Positions 24,345-34,795 of a stretch of 64,000 bases of DNA are shown here, piece after piece (the stretch's first letter is position 1; the number at the start of each line of letters is the position of its first letter). The DNA is from Amoebidium appalachense. Its lineage: Eukaryota; Ichthyosporea. The position numbers and the translations under genes were made by a program. The notes under the pieces were generated by a model. The model was given only the letters and a program-made list of their open reading frames with translations. It searched no databases and was not told where the DNA came from. The DNA lies in NCBI GenBank assembly GCA_963693365.1, contig CAVNZM010000001.1, positions 16,368,001 through 16,432,000 of the forward strand, read 5' to 3'.

Positions 24345-25211
24345 CGCGCGCGCGCGCGCGCGTGTTTGCGCCCGCGACGGCATGGGCCCCATATGATATG
24401 TGCACATGTGTGTGTGTGTGCCTTTCCCCGGCGCAATTAACGTGCATGCTACGATTTGATCCAATGAAGGCATAATAAACAAGGTAAAGTAACCAGCAAA
24501 AAAACCCGCACATATTTACCGAACAGCAGTGATATATGCAAGCATGAACTTACATTGGAGAGGATAGACTAAGTGGTGGCAGTGCACCTTCACGTGTACA
24601 TTGGTGGTGTGTTGCAAAGCGAAGGGGGGGGGGGGGGGGGGGGGGGGGGGGTGTGTGAGCATGAGCATAATAACACTTGCATACATACCATGCATAATCT
24701 GCTCAAGAACCTTCGTCACGATCGGACCCTCTTCCTCAGTTATCGTTGCCTGTTGGGTTTCGATTGGTAAAGGTGGTGTTGTTTGGCTACCTTCAACAGC
24801 CGCATTGTGGAGACTAGTAAGAGTCGTCGAACCGTAGTATGAACTGGAAGGATAAAGTAGAACTGCAACGGCGGAGAAAAGAACGAGGCAACCCACCGTC
24901 ACCAAAATCTGCTTTTTGTTTAGGGAACAAGTGGAAGGTAGACTAACATTTGACATTTTTATGTTTTCTTTCCCTGGGTTGCACGACGTGTCGTAGTGCG
25001 TGAAGTTTCCTGTTCCACGGAATTCGTGTGCTGCTTCACCGTTCTCCAATTTGGATGAAGGTAGGCGGGTGGCGGAGTTATGGGAATCCAAAAAATCTAA
25101 ATCATCAACATGAAAATCGAGGGGCTCGTGGTGTGTGTGGCGTGTGTGATGTGGAGAAAGTGGAGAATGTGGTGGGCCATAATTGAGTTTGTCTTCTGGT
25201 GCACGTGCCAT
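20499..25211 (-). CDS. NXPE-like type II membrane protein with Ig-like and PC-esterase domains (about 662 aa, 4 exons)
   Basis: Minus-strand exons 25211-24689, 23497-23109, 22311-21913 and 21176-20499. Phases are 1, 0, 0; donors gtatgt, gtgcat, gtacgg; acceptors atcag, ttcag, gacag. A hydrophobic anchor ([20 protein letters not shown], 101-120) follows a cytoplasmic tail. Met86 at 24956 would give a short tail and is an equally good start. Exon 2 is an Ig/filamin-like fold as in NXPE proteins: [19 protein letters not shown], then [14 protein letters not shown]. Exons 3-4 form the PC-esterase domain: [12 protein letters not shown] (catalytic GDS, 406-408), [12 protein letters not shown], and FDAMHFFP (D-x-x-H, 625-628). 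Families with this GDS/DxxH pair move or remove acyl groups on glycans in the secretory pathway; the substrate here is unknown. Introns hold long (CA)n on the sense strand. Confidence 0.78.
21186..21244 (+). repeat. (GT)n next to the last-exon acceptor of the NXPE-like gene
   Basis: On the sense (minus) strand this is (CA)n running almost directly into the acceptor actgtgacag at 21177-21186. A second (GT)n array lies at 21444-21487. Confidence 0.9.
22422..22488 (+). repeat. compound homopolymer C19-A27-G21
   Basis: Three homopolymers back to back in intron 2 of the NXPE-like gene. Confidence 0.9.
24176..24360 (+). repeat. (GT)n arrays with CG-alternating spacers
   Basis: Two (GT)n blocks, each preceded by tctctctc and separated by GCGCGTGCGC-type sequence; (GC)n follows at 24343-24362. 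Both lie in intron 1 of the NXPE-like gene. Alternating purine-pyrimidine runs of this kind favour Z-DNA. Confidence 0.9.
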
Positions 25212-25780
25212 TACTATTGACGGTATTATTATTGCCTTTCGCTACAATACAACGGCTGCTCTTCCGGGAAATGAAGGGGCAAACTCAAAGATAAAAAGAA
25301 AAACGGATGGTGTGTTTATCCCTGAGTCATGTTCCTGTTGGCTTGGAGAAGTGACTATGACAAGACGCCAAAAAGAAGGTGGGGGGAAAAGCGGGAGGGC
25401 CTGACAGTTCATAATAAATCGCGACCCAATCTGATCCAGGCTGCAATAATACGACCAAAAAAAACGTCGTGGTTACTGTACGTTATGAGGGGCCGACAAA
25501 GACACTCCCCGGCCCGATAGAGAGTGACGCAGAGCCTGTTACAATTCATGTGGGTGCTTTGAGGCCTTGGTGAGCCCGGTTGCAAGTTGCAACTGCTGTT
25601 GGTGGATCTAGATCATGAAAATGTGCAGGCTGCGGTTCCTATTGGGCCTGGATCGGAAACGCACGCGGAACATGTGACGGCCATGTGGTCGGCGATTTTT
25701 TTGACTTTTGTCTTTGCTGGATCCAACGGTTCCCTACGTGGGGCCCGGCGGGGCCCTCCGGGGGGGGGGGGGGGGAGGGG

Positions 25781-25783
<3 letters not shown>

Positions 25784-25832
<49 letters not shown>
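25784..25832. repeat. poly-G, 49 bases
   Basis: Uninterrupted G tract preceded by further G-rich sequence from 25757. Confidence 0.9.
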
Positions 25833-25833
<1 letters not shown>

Positions 25834-25924
25834 GGGCTGGTTACCGGTAATGTGTTTGTGAAAAAGAGAGGGGCTCTGTGTGTGAGAGAGGGAGAGATCA
25901 ATAGGGGGTAGGAGATAGGGAGGG

Positions 25925-26205
<281 letters not shown>

Positions 26206-26342
26206 TGTGTGTGTGTATGTGTGTGTGTGTGACGTGTGTGTGTCGAGAGAGAGACGAGAGCAAGCTTAAAAGAAATCGTGATCAAGCCTTGGAGAGCATA
26301 TATGTATGTCACGTCATTGTGTTGTGTATGTGTGTGTGTGTA

Positions 26343-26396
<54 letters not shown>

Positions 26397-26597
26397 CGCG
26401 TGTGTGTGTACGTGTGTGTGTGTCACAGTGTCACGGTGTGTGTGTGTGTGTGTGTATTGGGGGTGACATGATGCACGTATCTGGCGGGCCGGGCCGTGCA
26501 CCGTTGAACTAAATGTCACATCCGTATATGTACACTTACTCAAAGCACACACACAAACAAACAAACGAATCATACTCGCACATATTGTACAGCGCTA

Positions 26598-26730
26598 GTG
26601 TCACACACACACACGCACAAAAGCGCGCGCACACACACACGCGCGCGCGCGCGAAGCCACACACGCACACGCACACGGACACGCACACCCACACCCACAC
26701 ATGTGTACACACACACACCCACACCGACGC

Positions 26731-26761
<31 letters not shown>

Positions 26762-26918
26762 ACACACACACACATATATGCACACACACGAACACACACA
26801 CACACACGAACACACACACACACACTGACACACATATGCACACCCTCTCACACACAGGCACACACTCACGCACTCACACACACATGCACACGCACCCACA
26901 CACACACACACACACGCG

Positions 26919-26990
<72 letters not shown>
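26598..26990. repeat. (CA)n array with CG-rich interruptions
   Basis: About 390 bases of mostly CA repeats, with GCGCGC blocks near 26640 and 26916 and several CACG/CATA variants. Confidence 0.95.
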
Positions 26991-27900
26991 ATCTACACAC
27001 ACACAACATCGTGACGTCGTGACACAAGAACACAAACACGTAGATGCACACGTGCACACACACACACACGTCCACGCACCAGAAGCTGCATGTGTGCGTG
27101 CAGTGCGACACGTGCCATATTCAGATTAAAGCCCACACACCCTTTCTTTGACTTGTGGCGCACACACATGATTTTTCGGGCCTGGGAAATCAAAGATTCC
27201 TTTTTGTTTTATGCAAGGTAAAAAGAAATCGTCATTTGCCAAACTTTGATGTGCTTGCTCAATTGCAAACTGCGATTCGGGAGTTACAGAGTCGCCAGGG
27301 GAGGGGGGGGGGGGGGGGGGGCTCCGGGTGGTTATAATCTTATAATAAGATATCCCCCGAAGGCCCAACACGCACACACACCGTGCCAGACGCACGCACA
27401 CACACGCACGCACACACACACACACACACACACACCGTGGCACACAGCATCCTCAATGCACCAAACTACATAAGCACAAAAAACGATGGGGCAAAAGACG
27501 ATAATAGAGGAAGAAAAGGAACACACCTGATTCCCCTCTCAAAGGGTGGGGTGCTGGGAGGCAGACTACATGAGTGGGGTGGAATGAGGCAGCGCAGATT
27601 TAATAGGGGACTGGGGAAGGGGGAAGGGTGGAGGGGGGAGGGAAGGGGCACTTGTGGTGATATGGTGGTGGGTAGGGGGGAGGGGGAGGGGAGAAAAGGA
27701 GAAAGAGGGGGGGGGGGGGGGGGGGGGGGGGAAGGGGGGGGGCTAATGGATTTGCTCATGTCCATCTGATAACATGGCAAGCACACACGAAAAGAACCCC
27801 CCTCCGCCTCCCCCTCCCGCCCACCCACCCACCCACCCACCCACCCACCGGGCCCCCACTGGCACCCACACATGTACCCATGCATGCACACTCGCACACA

Positions 27901-27933
<33 letters not shown>

Positions 27934-27950
27934 GCAACACACACACATGT

Positions 27951-28000
<50 letters not shown>

Positions 28001-28404
28001 CCACCCCAGATAGCACCCAACGACACACCTTGTCTTTTTCTTCTTCTGCTTGTTCTAGATTGCCCGTGCCCTCCTCCCTTCTTTGGACGGTACCTGGGCA
28101 GAGTAGGCCAGTTGAGCACGTCATCGGTACGTGAGGCGGGGTTAGATTTCTTTTCTTTCGGCAGCCGGGAGGGGGGGGGTCTGTTTGAGAGAGGTATTTG
28201 GAATGCGAATGATATTCTTTCCTTTCCTCAGACGGCCTGAGGGGAAGGGGGGGGGGGGGGGGTAGGAGGTGGGGAGGAGGGGGGGATCCGGAGGGGAAAG
28301 CTCCAAAACAGAAAGAAAACCCTCCTCACAGCTCTGCAGGAAAGAAGCAATGTGGCACGTGGTATTAAATGGGCAGTGGGATGGGGTGATGGTTTTTAAT
28401 CAAA

Positions 28405-28435
<31 letters not shown>

Positions 28436-29385
28436 GAGGGGGGTTGTGTGTGTGTGTTTCAGGGAGGGGGGGGAGGGGGTGGGGTGGGGGGGGGGGGGGG
28501 GGGGACCATGCTAGGGGAGAGGGAGGCAGGTTGCTGCAAGATCTAGAATGCTGTACATCCACGGGTGAAGCGTGTTCTTGTTGTCTGCCTTGGAACGGTT
28601 TTAGCAAACCAGCGTCATGGTGGAACGATGTGTGTGTGTGTGTGTGTGTGTGTGACGGTGTGTGTGTGTGTGTGTGTGAGTGAGTGAGTGAGTGTGTGTG
28701 TGTGAGTGTGAGTGAGTGAGTGAGTGAGTGTGTGTGTGCACGCGCGTTTGTGTTTGGGGTGAGGGGGTGGCCATGGGGGGGAGGGGGGGATCGGAGGGGG
28801 GATATATACACGGTGGGGGCCTCTGTGCCTTTATCAATGTCCATGTCTGTGTGCCTGCAATTGTGGCTATACCGTGTATAAGAATGGGTGCCCACATGTG
28901 AGCATCTGTGAGTGCCATGCCATGCACTGCACGAGTGTATTTGTATGCAAGTGTGTGAAATGCGTGTGTTTTCTCCGTGTGGGTCTCTCTCTGTGTGTGT
29001 GCAGTGTGTGCGTGTGTATGCATGTGCATGTGTGTGCATACGTGTGTGTGTGTGTTGTGGGGCAGCAGGGTTAGGGTTGGGAGGGAGGGGGACGCAAGTG
29101 GGGAAACACATTATGGCATATTGCTGATGCCCGGGTGTCCACTTGAGACTTTGCCTGACTCAAATAGTTCTATTCAGCGTCAACATGGTTGAATTAATAC
29201 AAGCCGAGTGCACACAGGAAACCAGTCCACTGTGTCATCTGCACGCTCACTCACACACAGTCTCACACCAAAGCAACGGTACCACGGCTGCAGGGGTGCA
29301 AAACCCGTGATTTTTCGGTTTCCACACTATTTTCTCAGAAACAACTGCTACAGTAACACCGTTGTGCAGCTATACATATGCATAC

Positions 29386-29406
29386 ATTTGGTCCGCTGGA
29401 CCAAAT
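29386..29406. other. 9-bp hairpin 12-32 nt after the TBL-like stop codon
   Basis: atttggtcc and ggaccaaat flank a three-base loop (gct). It lies in the predicted 3' UTR of the minus-strand TBL-like gene. A role in RNA 3' end formation or stability is possible but unproven. Confidence 0.5.
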
Positions 29407-29417
29407 ATCATAAAGTA

Positions 29418-30935
29418 TTAGTCTAAAAATTGCTCAAACAGGTTGTACAGTGCCTGATTCCACGTGTCAGGAACACCAGGTATACACCAGTGAAGGCAGT
29501 CGGAGTGACCATCTGGCCGCCTACTTGACATGCCGTCAACATGGAAAAACGTGAAGTTGTTTGCCAGCGGCGTTGAAGCAAAAAGAGAGGCCCAGATGTG
29601 CTCGTGCATCTTTATCTTTTCCCAATGAAAGTTGTTTGCTGGTATCGGGTAGGCGATGGGGTTCTCCAGGGGGCCTGGATAGCTCTGGCATCCGTAATGG
29701 CCGGGAGGTGCGGTCAAAACGATGACCTTCCCCTTAAAATTTTCAGCCAGGTATTGCACGACGTTTTTGGCCATCAGCCGATATCCGCGATATTCAAGGT
29801 CCTCCTTGTGCCAGTGGTGCCCCGTGCCAATTATTAGAACATCAACATCGACTAGGAAGCGTGGCCATTCTAAGGTTAAACTCTGCCGATGCCACGTTTT
29901 CCCAGCCCAGTCCATGACCAAGTCAGGAGGATCGGGGCAGCGTGCACCGATGGATATTTCTTCCTCTTGGGAAAGGTTATAATGCGATTTCATGATCACC
30001 TTCTCTGCCTCGTTGGCCATGCAATAGTCGTAAATTTTTGGCGGAACAACATCGTAGGTCTTGTAATCAACAAGGATGTAAGAGCTGTAATGACGAAGGA
30101 GGGGCCTGGTAACTCCAGGGGCAAACCAATGCTTCATTGGGAGCCAGCCCCGGGGCTGTGCAGACGGAAAGTCCCTATGGACTACTTCCGGCTGCAGGGA
30201 TAAAAGTCTTCCTAGGCTTTCAACCGCCTGGCGACAAAGGGAATCACCAACTGTAAGCACCCGATACTTGGATAGTATTTGCGTCATGCGGGTGGAGTTG
30301 AAAGGCAGCAGGTTACACGTCGAAGGCTGCCAGTAGTAATTCAGAGCGTCATTTTTCACAGCAAAGTGGTGTGTGTTGGTTGTATTCCAGCAATATTCAC
30401 TGGCAGTCGGATTAGGAAGGTTACTACTATTCCGGTCCAACCCATATGCATATGCCGTAGGGGCATTTACAAAGAGTGATTGCATTCCGTTTATTTGCGC
30501 CCAGGTGCCAACATCACAATTCCTAATCCAAGTTCCGTGATTGTAAACACTAACCATAGATGCACCGCTGCTATCCGACGTCTGCTCCGGTAGGGTACGA
30601 AAGACAAGGCCCTCACGGTCAACCATGCTGCACCGTGGCCTGTCATTGTTGGTTTGTGCGGCCCCATACAAATACCGACATGTGGCCTCGCCATATCGTC
30701 CCTCGCCTGTCGGGTAAAATGGCTGCGTGAGTTTGGTGGTCTCTGGCGCAGGGGCGTCGTAAACGTTCTTCAAGTTAGGGCTGATATGCAATTGAACTCC
30801 ACCCTGTTGAAGTAGACCGTGAATGACCCATAACAAAACGCAACACACAGCTGCTATCGCGGTTTTCGTTGCCGAGACGTAGGATTGACACTTCCCGTTT
30901 TTCATATTGAACACTCGTGGCTCCTCAACCATCAC
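29418..30935 (-). CDS. TBL/DUF231-like PC-esterase, probable polysaccharide O-acetyltransferase (505 aa, single exon)
   Basis: One uninterrupted frame. A signal-anchor at about residues 25-42 (TAIAAVCCVLLWVIHGLL) predicts a type II Golgi protein. The TBL N-terminal region is seen as GTWIRNCDVG and YYWQPSTCNLLPFNSTRM. The catalytic block follows: YRVLTVGDSLCRQAVESL (GDS at 230-232), DVLIIGTGHHWHKEDL, and SDCLHWCIPGVPDTWNQ with D-x-x-H at 479-482, the closest match I know being plant trichome-birefringence-like proteins, which O-acetylate xylan, mannan or pectin. No intron interrupts it, unlike its neighbours, so retroposition is possible. A TATA-like motif lies only about 20 nt upstream of Met1, so Met11 (MKNGKCQSY) may be the true start. 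Substrate is not predictable. Confidence 0.85.
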   Translation of the reverse strand: MMVEEPRVFNMKNGKCQSYVSATKTAIAAVCCVLLWVIHGLLQQGGVQLHISPNLKNVYDAPAPETTKLTQPFYPTGEGRYGEATCRYLYGAAQTNNDRPRCSMVDREGLVFRTLPEQTSDSSGASMVSVYNHGTWIRNCDVGTWAQINGMQSLFVNAPTAYAYGLDRNSSNLPNPTASEYCWNTTNTHHFAVKNDALNYYWQPSTCNLLPFNSTRMTQILSKYRVLTVGDSLCRQAVESLGRLLSLQPEVVHRDFPSAQPRGWLPMKHWFAPGVTRPLLRHYSSYILVDYKTYDVVPPKIYDYCMANEAEKVIMKSHYNLSQEEEISIGARCPDPPDLVMDWAGKTWHRQSLTLEWPRFLVDVDVLIIGTGHHWHKEDLEYRGYRLMAKNVVQYLAENFKGKVIVLTAPPGHYGCQSYPGPLENPIAYPIPANNFHWEKIKMHEHIWASLFASTPLANNFTFFHVDGMSSRRPDGHSDCLHWCIPGVPDTWNQALYNLFEQFLD

Positions 30936-30953
30936 TGGTCGCCCAAGTCAAAA

Positions 30954-30961
30954 TAAATATA
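30954..30961 (-). promoter_or_regulatory. TATA-like motif upstream of the TBL-like gene
   Basis: Minus strand reads CTATATTTATTT. The distance to the first in-frame ATG (30935) is short for a TATA-driven start, which is why a later Met is considered. Confidence 0.3.
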
Positions 30962-31186
30962 GCGCGTGTGCCTCGAGCTCCGTGTGGCAGTGGGTGTTTT
31001 ATGGCCCCTGATGATAGATCTGCAGGGCTAAGTAAGTAAAATGGGGCTTGTGTCGCCAACAAGTACAAAACCGGCTACCGGACCGTACCCCATGGGACTT
31101 TCGCTCAGCCGGGAGTCCGGGACGCCCAGTGTCATATCTTGGCGCCTACGTCACTGCTCCCACGCATCGGGGGCACGTGGCTTCGA

Positions 31187-31561
31187 CCAATATTCCACGG
31201 AGCCCTCGGATTGGTTCTCCGAGCTGTAAACAAATGCAGGTGTGCACACGCACCGTTGTTCCATTGGCTTTCAGCACATCGAGATTCAGATAAGATTCGT
31301 TGATTCGCCAAATGTCAGGCTAACAAGATATGCGTTAGCGCGACGCCGGGAGCGATGCAAAGTCATGTCTGCAGTGACTCTGCACTCTGCAATTATTGCA
31401 ATGTTAGAGTGTGATTGGAGTTTAACTTGGCCGCTATGTAGTTTTCAATGGTTGAAAAAACGTGCCTCTCATTGATTGGTTTCTTGCTGGCATTTACGCA
31501 TCCATGGTATTCCATGGCTTTTTCGGAGCCTCTGTCTGATTGGTCAAATCACAGAACCAAT
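31187..31561. promoter_or_regulatory. cluster of seven CCAAT/ATTGG boxes
   Basis: ccaat at 31187 and 31557; attgg at 31210, 31263, 31413, 31475 and 31539. They lie 250-630 bases upstream of the minus-strand TBL-like gene, where ATTGG on the plus strand is CCAAT in sense orientation. NF-Y-type binding is the usual reading. Confidence 0.4.
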
Positions 31562-31620
31562 GAAATTAGAGGATTTCTGTAGTAATATGACACGTGGCGT
31601 CCTCCCGGACTCCTGCGGAC

Positions 31621-31621
<1 letters not shown>

Positions 31622-31652
<31 letters not shown>
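31622..31652 (+). repeat. poly-A followed by A/G-rich tract
   Basis: A run of about 31 A followed by GGAAGAAAAG-type sequence to 31706. Confidence 0.85.
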
Positions 31653-31654
<2 letters not shown>

Positions 31655-31754
31655 AAGAAAAGAATAGAAAAATAGAAGAAAAAGAAAGGAAGAAAAGGAA
31701 AGGAAACTCCGCAGGTACCGCCAAGTCGACATTTGGCTAGGGCTTGTGCTGTGC

Positions 31755-31825
31755 CATCAGGGAAGTAATGTGTGATGGCTGATCGAAACCGGGTCCTTGA
31801 ACACATCCTGCACGTGGCCGGCTTG
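31755..31825 (+). repeat. duplicated segment, copy 1
   Basis: atcagggaagtaatgtgtga through cacgtggccggctt is repeated at 32196-32264 with only a few substitutions. Not recognised as coding. Confidence 0.7.
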
Positions 31826-32195
31826 AAATGCGGCGAATTTGATGTCTTTTCAGAGGGGCAAAAAAAGAAAGTTTTTTAACTGTGAGGAAGTGTTCTGATG
31901 GTAACTTTTGCGCTCCAAAATAAGAACATACGAGGCCCTGTTTGCGTGTCGGGGTTTGTTATCAAAGATGTAAGATTAAAATATTTAGATAAGAAACCTA
32001 CAGAAGGGTTTGGTGGGTTTATACACTTTTTATTGCTGTGGACACTGTCTGGGGCCCAGCGTCACTCGACGAAGGGTTTGGTCGCTTTCAGTCCGAAGGA
32101 GACTCAACCATGTGGCCAGGGGTTATAAAGGCGCAATTGGCAGTAATTTTGGTGTGATTTCATATAGAAAAATGGGGGCTGTGCCAGGAAAATGC

Positions 32196-32264
32196 GATCA
32201 GGGAAGTAATGTGTGATGGCAGATCGAAACCGGGTCCTTGAGCACATCCTACACGTGGCCGGCT
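32196..32264 (+). repeat. duplicated segment, copy 2
   Basis: Same orientation as copy 1 about 440 bases away. The core gatcgaaaccgggtccttga is almost unchanged. Confidence 0.7.
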
Positions 32265-32846
32265 TCCGATTGGCAGGAACAACCGAGTCACCAGGGTTGT
32301 GCGGGTTTGGCTGCACTTCCCGTGTTACCCAAAACACAATCGTATTGTCGGAATATTAAAAAAAATGTAAATCGTAATTTTCTTTTGACTCGGGTTTATT
32401 GATCCGTTGATGAAGGCAACGTGCAGCCACAGGCTACATAACCACCAATAGAACTGAAAAAGCCGAAGCTACGAAATAAAAATAAAGCGACAAGTGACAA
32501 AGGACACCAGCGGGCAAAACCGTAAGTGTACATGTATGCGTGAGACTAGTAGTTCTGCTCCAACTAGTATGCATCGATGTTGACCAGACCACACTCCGCA
32601 AGAAGACATCATTACTGCTTTTTCCCAACAGACCCCCCTCAAAGCCTATCGGGGCACAGCAAGCAAGTCAGCCTCTAAAAGAGCAATGCAGACCAAATCT
32701 GAGCTAAAAAACAATCCCAACGGGCCCGACCCCTAGCACCCGAAGAAACAGCATCTAGCTCTCTGATAAGGTGGCCTAGTTGTGGCAGGACACACAGAAA
32801 AACACAATTACAGAATGCATACAAGCAAACCCGTAATGGGGGTTTA

Positions 32847-32880
32847 CCACGGCCATCTAGAAACACCTAGATGGCCGTGG
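32847..32880. repeat. 14-bp inverted repeat inside a GGGGTTTAC motif
   Basis: ccacggccatctag and ctagatggccgtgg flank aaacac. The hairpin follows ggggttta and is followed by gggtttac, the same words that edge repeats at 4535, 6292 and 7420. Confidence 0.65.
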
Positions 32881-33342
32881 GGTTTACATCATTTGAGAGC
32901 TCGTATAGGACCCCCTACATTACTGATTTTAATGAACAAGGTCTTACAACTTTATATTCCGTTAGCAATTTTACGCCCCGACAGGCAAAACAGGGCTTCA
33001 TATTCCGCTCTGGAGTGCAAAAATAGCCACCTGATCACTTCTTACCTAGAAAAACACCAGCTTTCGTATGAAAGCACACCAAAATACACTATTGGGGCAC
33101 GTTTGACTGCTACGATAAACCAGTACAGCACCTCGCAGCGTTAGTCGTATTGACCCCCTGGGCTTAATCGGAAATACGACGATTTTGGGTCGTAATTCAA
33201 CCCCTGCGAGTCACATTTTCTCCAGTGGTTTACGGCAGTATTCGACTAAAGTTCGAGTTTGGGTGGTGCAAGGCTGCAAGCCTGGTTTGTTTGCAGTTAT
33301 ATAGATTCGCTAGTACTGATAACAATAAGCCTACATTTGATG

Positions 33343-33344
<2 letters not shown>

Positions 33345-33416
<72 letters not shown>
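33345..33416. repeat. (TA)n microsatellite
   Basis: Two (AT)n blocks separated by a single TT step, about 70 bases. Confidence 0.95.
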
Positions 33417-33420
<4 letters not shown>

Positions 33421-34099
33421 TGATGTAGCGCTGTGGCCGTGTACTTGTGGTATATTATACCGGATATCTAGTATGGATGTACACAGGTTGAGATATACGC
33501 GCACGTGTACATGTATATATACCACTGTATTTGATCTTAGGTAGGCCAGTATGCATGTCCCCCCCAGTCTTGTGCGCATGAGCATGGAGTTAAACATATG
33601 TGCACGTGCAGCTTGCAGGATTATTCATGGGAAAACAGATATAATATGGGCCTTAGCCTCTATAGCTCGCAAATCGATCGGTCCAAAATCCCCCCTTTTT
33701 GAGCGATCGTGGTATGAGAATGGAGCATGATATTCGGGAAATTTCAACATGGAAAGGGAGCTTATGATGTGCACTTCAAAAGTGCCCGGTTACTTTTTTC
33801 CTCTGACAGCAAAAACATGGTGAAAATTTGTGTTGAAAATTAAATTTTTCATATGTAGGCCAAAAATTGGCCGCCCAACCGTAACACATAGAAGGAGGGG
33901 TATTAGACCCATCAATATGGGGTGCAAAATGCTCAGCTCGCCAAGCCAAGGTCAGTCTCCGGAATCAGATTTTCAAAAACGTTTTCCGTTCTCGAGATAT
34001 TCACACTTTTCCGATCGGACCCCCCCAGCTTGAACCCCCACCATGAAATTTAGTTTGCGACCACTTAGGTGCATCATGTGACCGTGCACTACGGCCCCG

Positions 34100-34110
34100 T
34101 GTGTGTGTGT

Positions 34111-34165
<55 letters not shown>

Positions 34166-34273
34166 ACACGGTGTGTGTCTACATGTATGTGTGTGTGTTT
34201 GTGTGTGTGTGTGTGCACGTGTGTACACTGGTGTGTGTGTGTGTGTGTGTGTGTGCACAATATCTGCACCATG

Positions 34274-34315
<42 letters not shown>

Positions 34316-34328
34316 CGGTGTGTGTGAC

Positions 34329-34407
<79 letters not shown>
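34100..34407 (+). repeat. (GT)n arrays
   Basis: Four (GT)n blocks separated by short unique words (cacacggtgtgtgtctac, gcacaatatctgcaccatgg, gacggtgtgtgtgacggg). Confidence 0.95.
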
Positions 34408-34408
<1 letters not shown>

Positions 34409-34483
34409 CCTAGGGGGACATGCAACATTGACTCACAAGGGCCGGTGGATTTGCCCAGTGACCAACTTATTACTATTGGCCAT

Positions 34484-34795
34484 GGCTCGCATAGAGGAGG
34501 CACGAAATATGACCAGCATTGCAACGCACGACAAGAGTTATTTGCAGTTTGTAAAATATTACCCGGACACAGATTCTCCAGGCATGGGCGAGGTGTCAAG
34601 TTTGTGCATTGATGATGCGTTCATCATCTACCTCAATGTCCCTAAGACGGCTTATGACACAGTGGTGAACGCGCGAGACCTTGTGGGAAAGTCTGCTACA
34701 CAACTGTCCCCCACGCAGGTTGTGCGTCGCAAGTGGAAGTACGAGTATATACTTGCTAGAGACAAGTACGGCAACGTCCACCCTAACTACGCCTA
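34484..34795 (+). CDS. hypothetical protein or last exon, 104 aa
   Basis: The frame from ATG 34484 (context ggccATGG) has ordinary protein composition: MARIEEARNMTSIATHDKSY, then FVKYYPDTDSPGMGEVSSLC, and a basic/aromatic end VVRRKWKYEYILARDKYGN. No signal peptide, membrane segment or recognised domain. Upstream is pure (GT)n, so if it is an exon the rest lies across that array; an acceptor-like ttggccatggctcgcatag overlaps the start. It could also be a lone small gene. Confidence 0.35.

Larger units (their letters stand above)
32265..34483. other. intergenic, no supported gene
   Basis: Ordinary sequence with a hairpin at 32847-32880, (TA)n at 33345-33416 and (GT)n at 34100-34407. ORFs here, such as 32782-33144, show no domain. 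Confidence 0.45.

Noticed and set aside
26598-26990. Possible CRISPR-like regularity
   Set aside because: The periodicity is that of a degenerate CA microsatellite; there are no distinct spacers, and the genome is eukaryotic.
32782-33144. 120-aa plus-strand ORF near the 32.85 kb hairpin
   Set aside because: It reads through the inverted repeat and shows no domain or composition supporting a gene.
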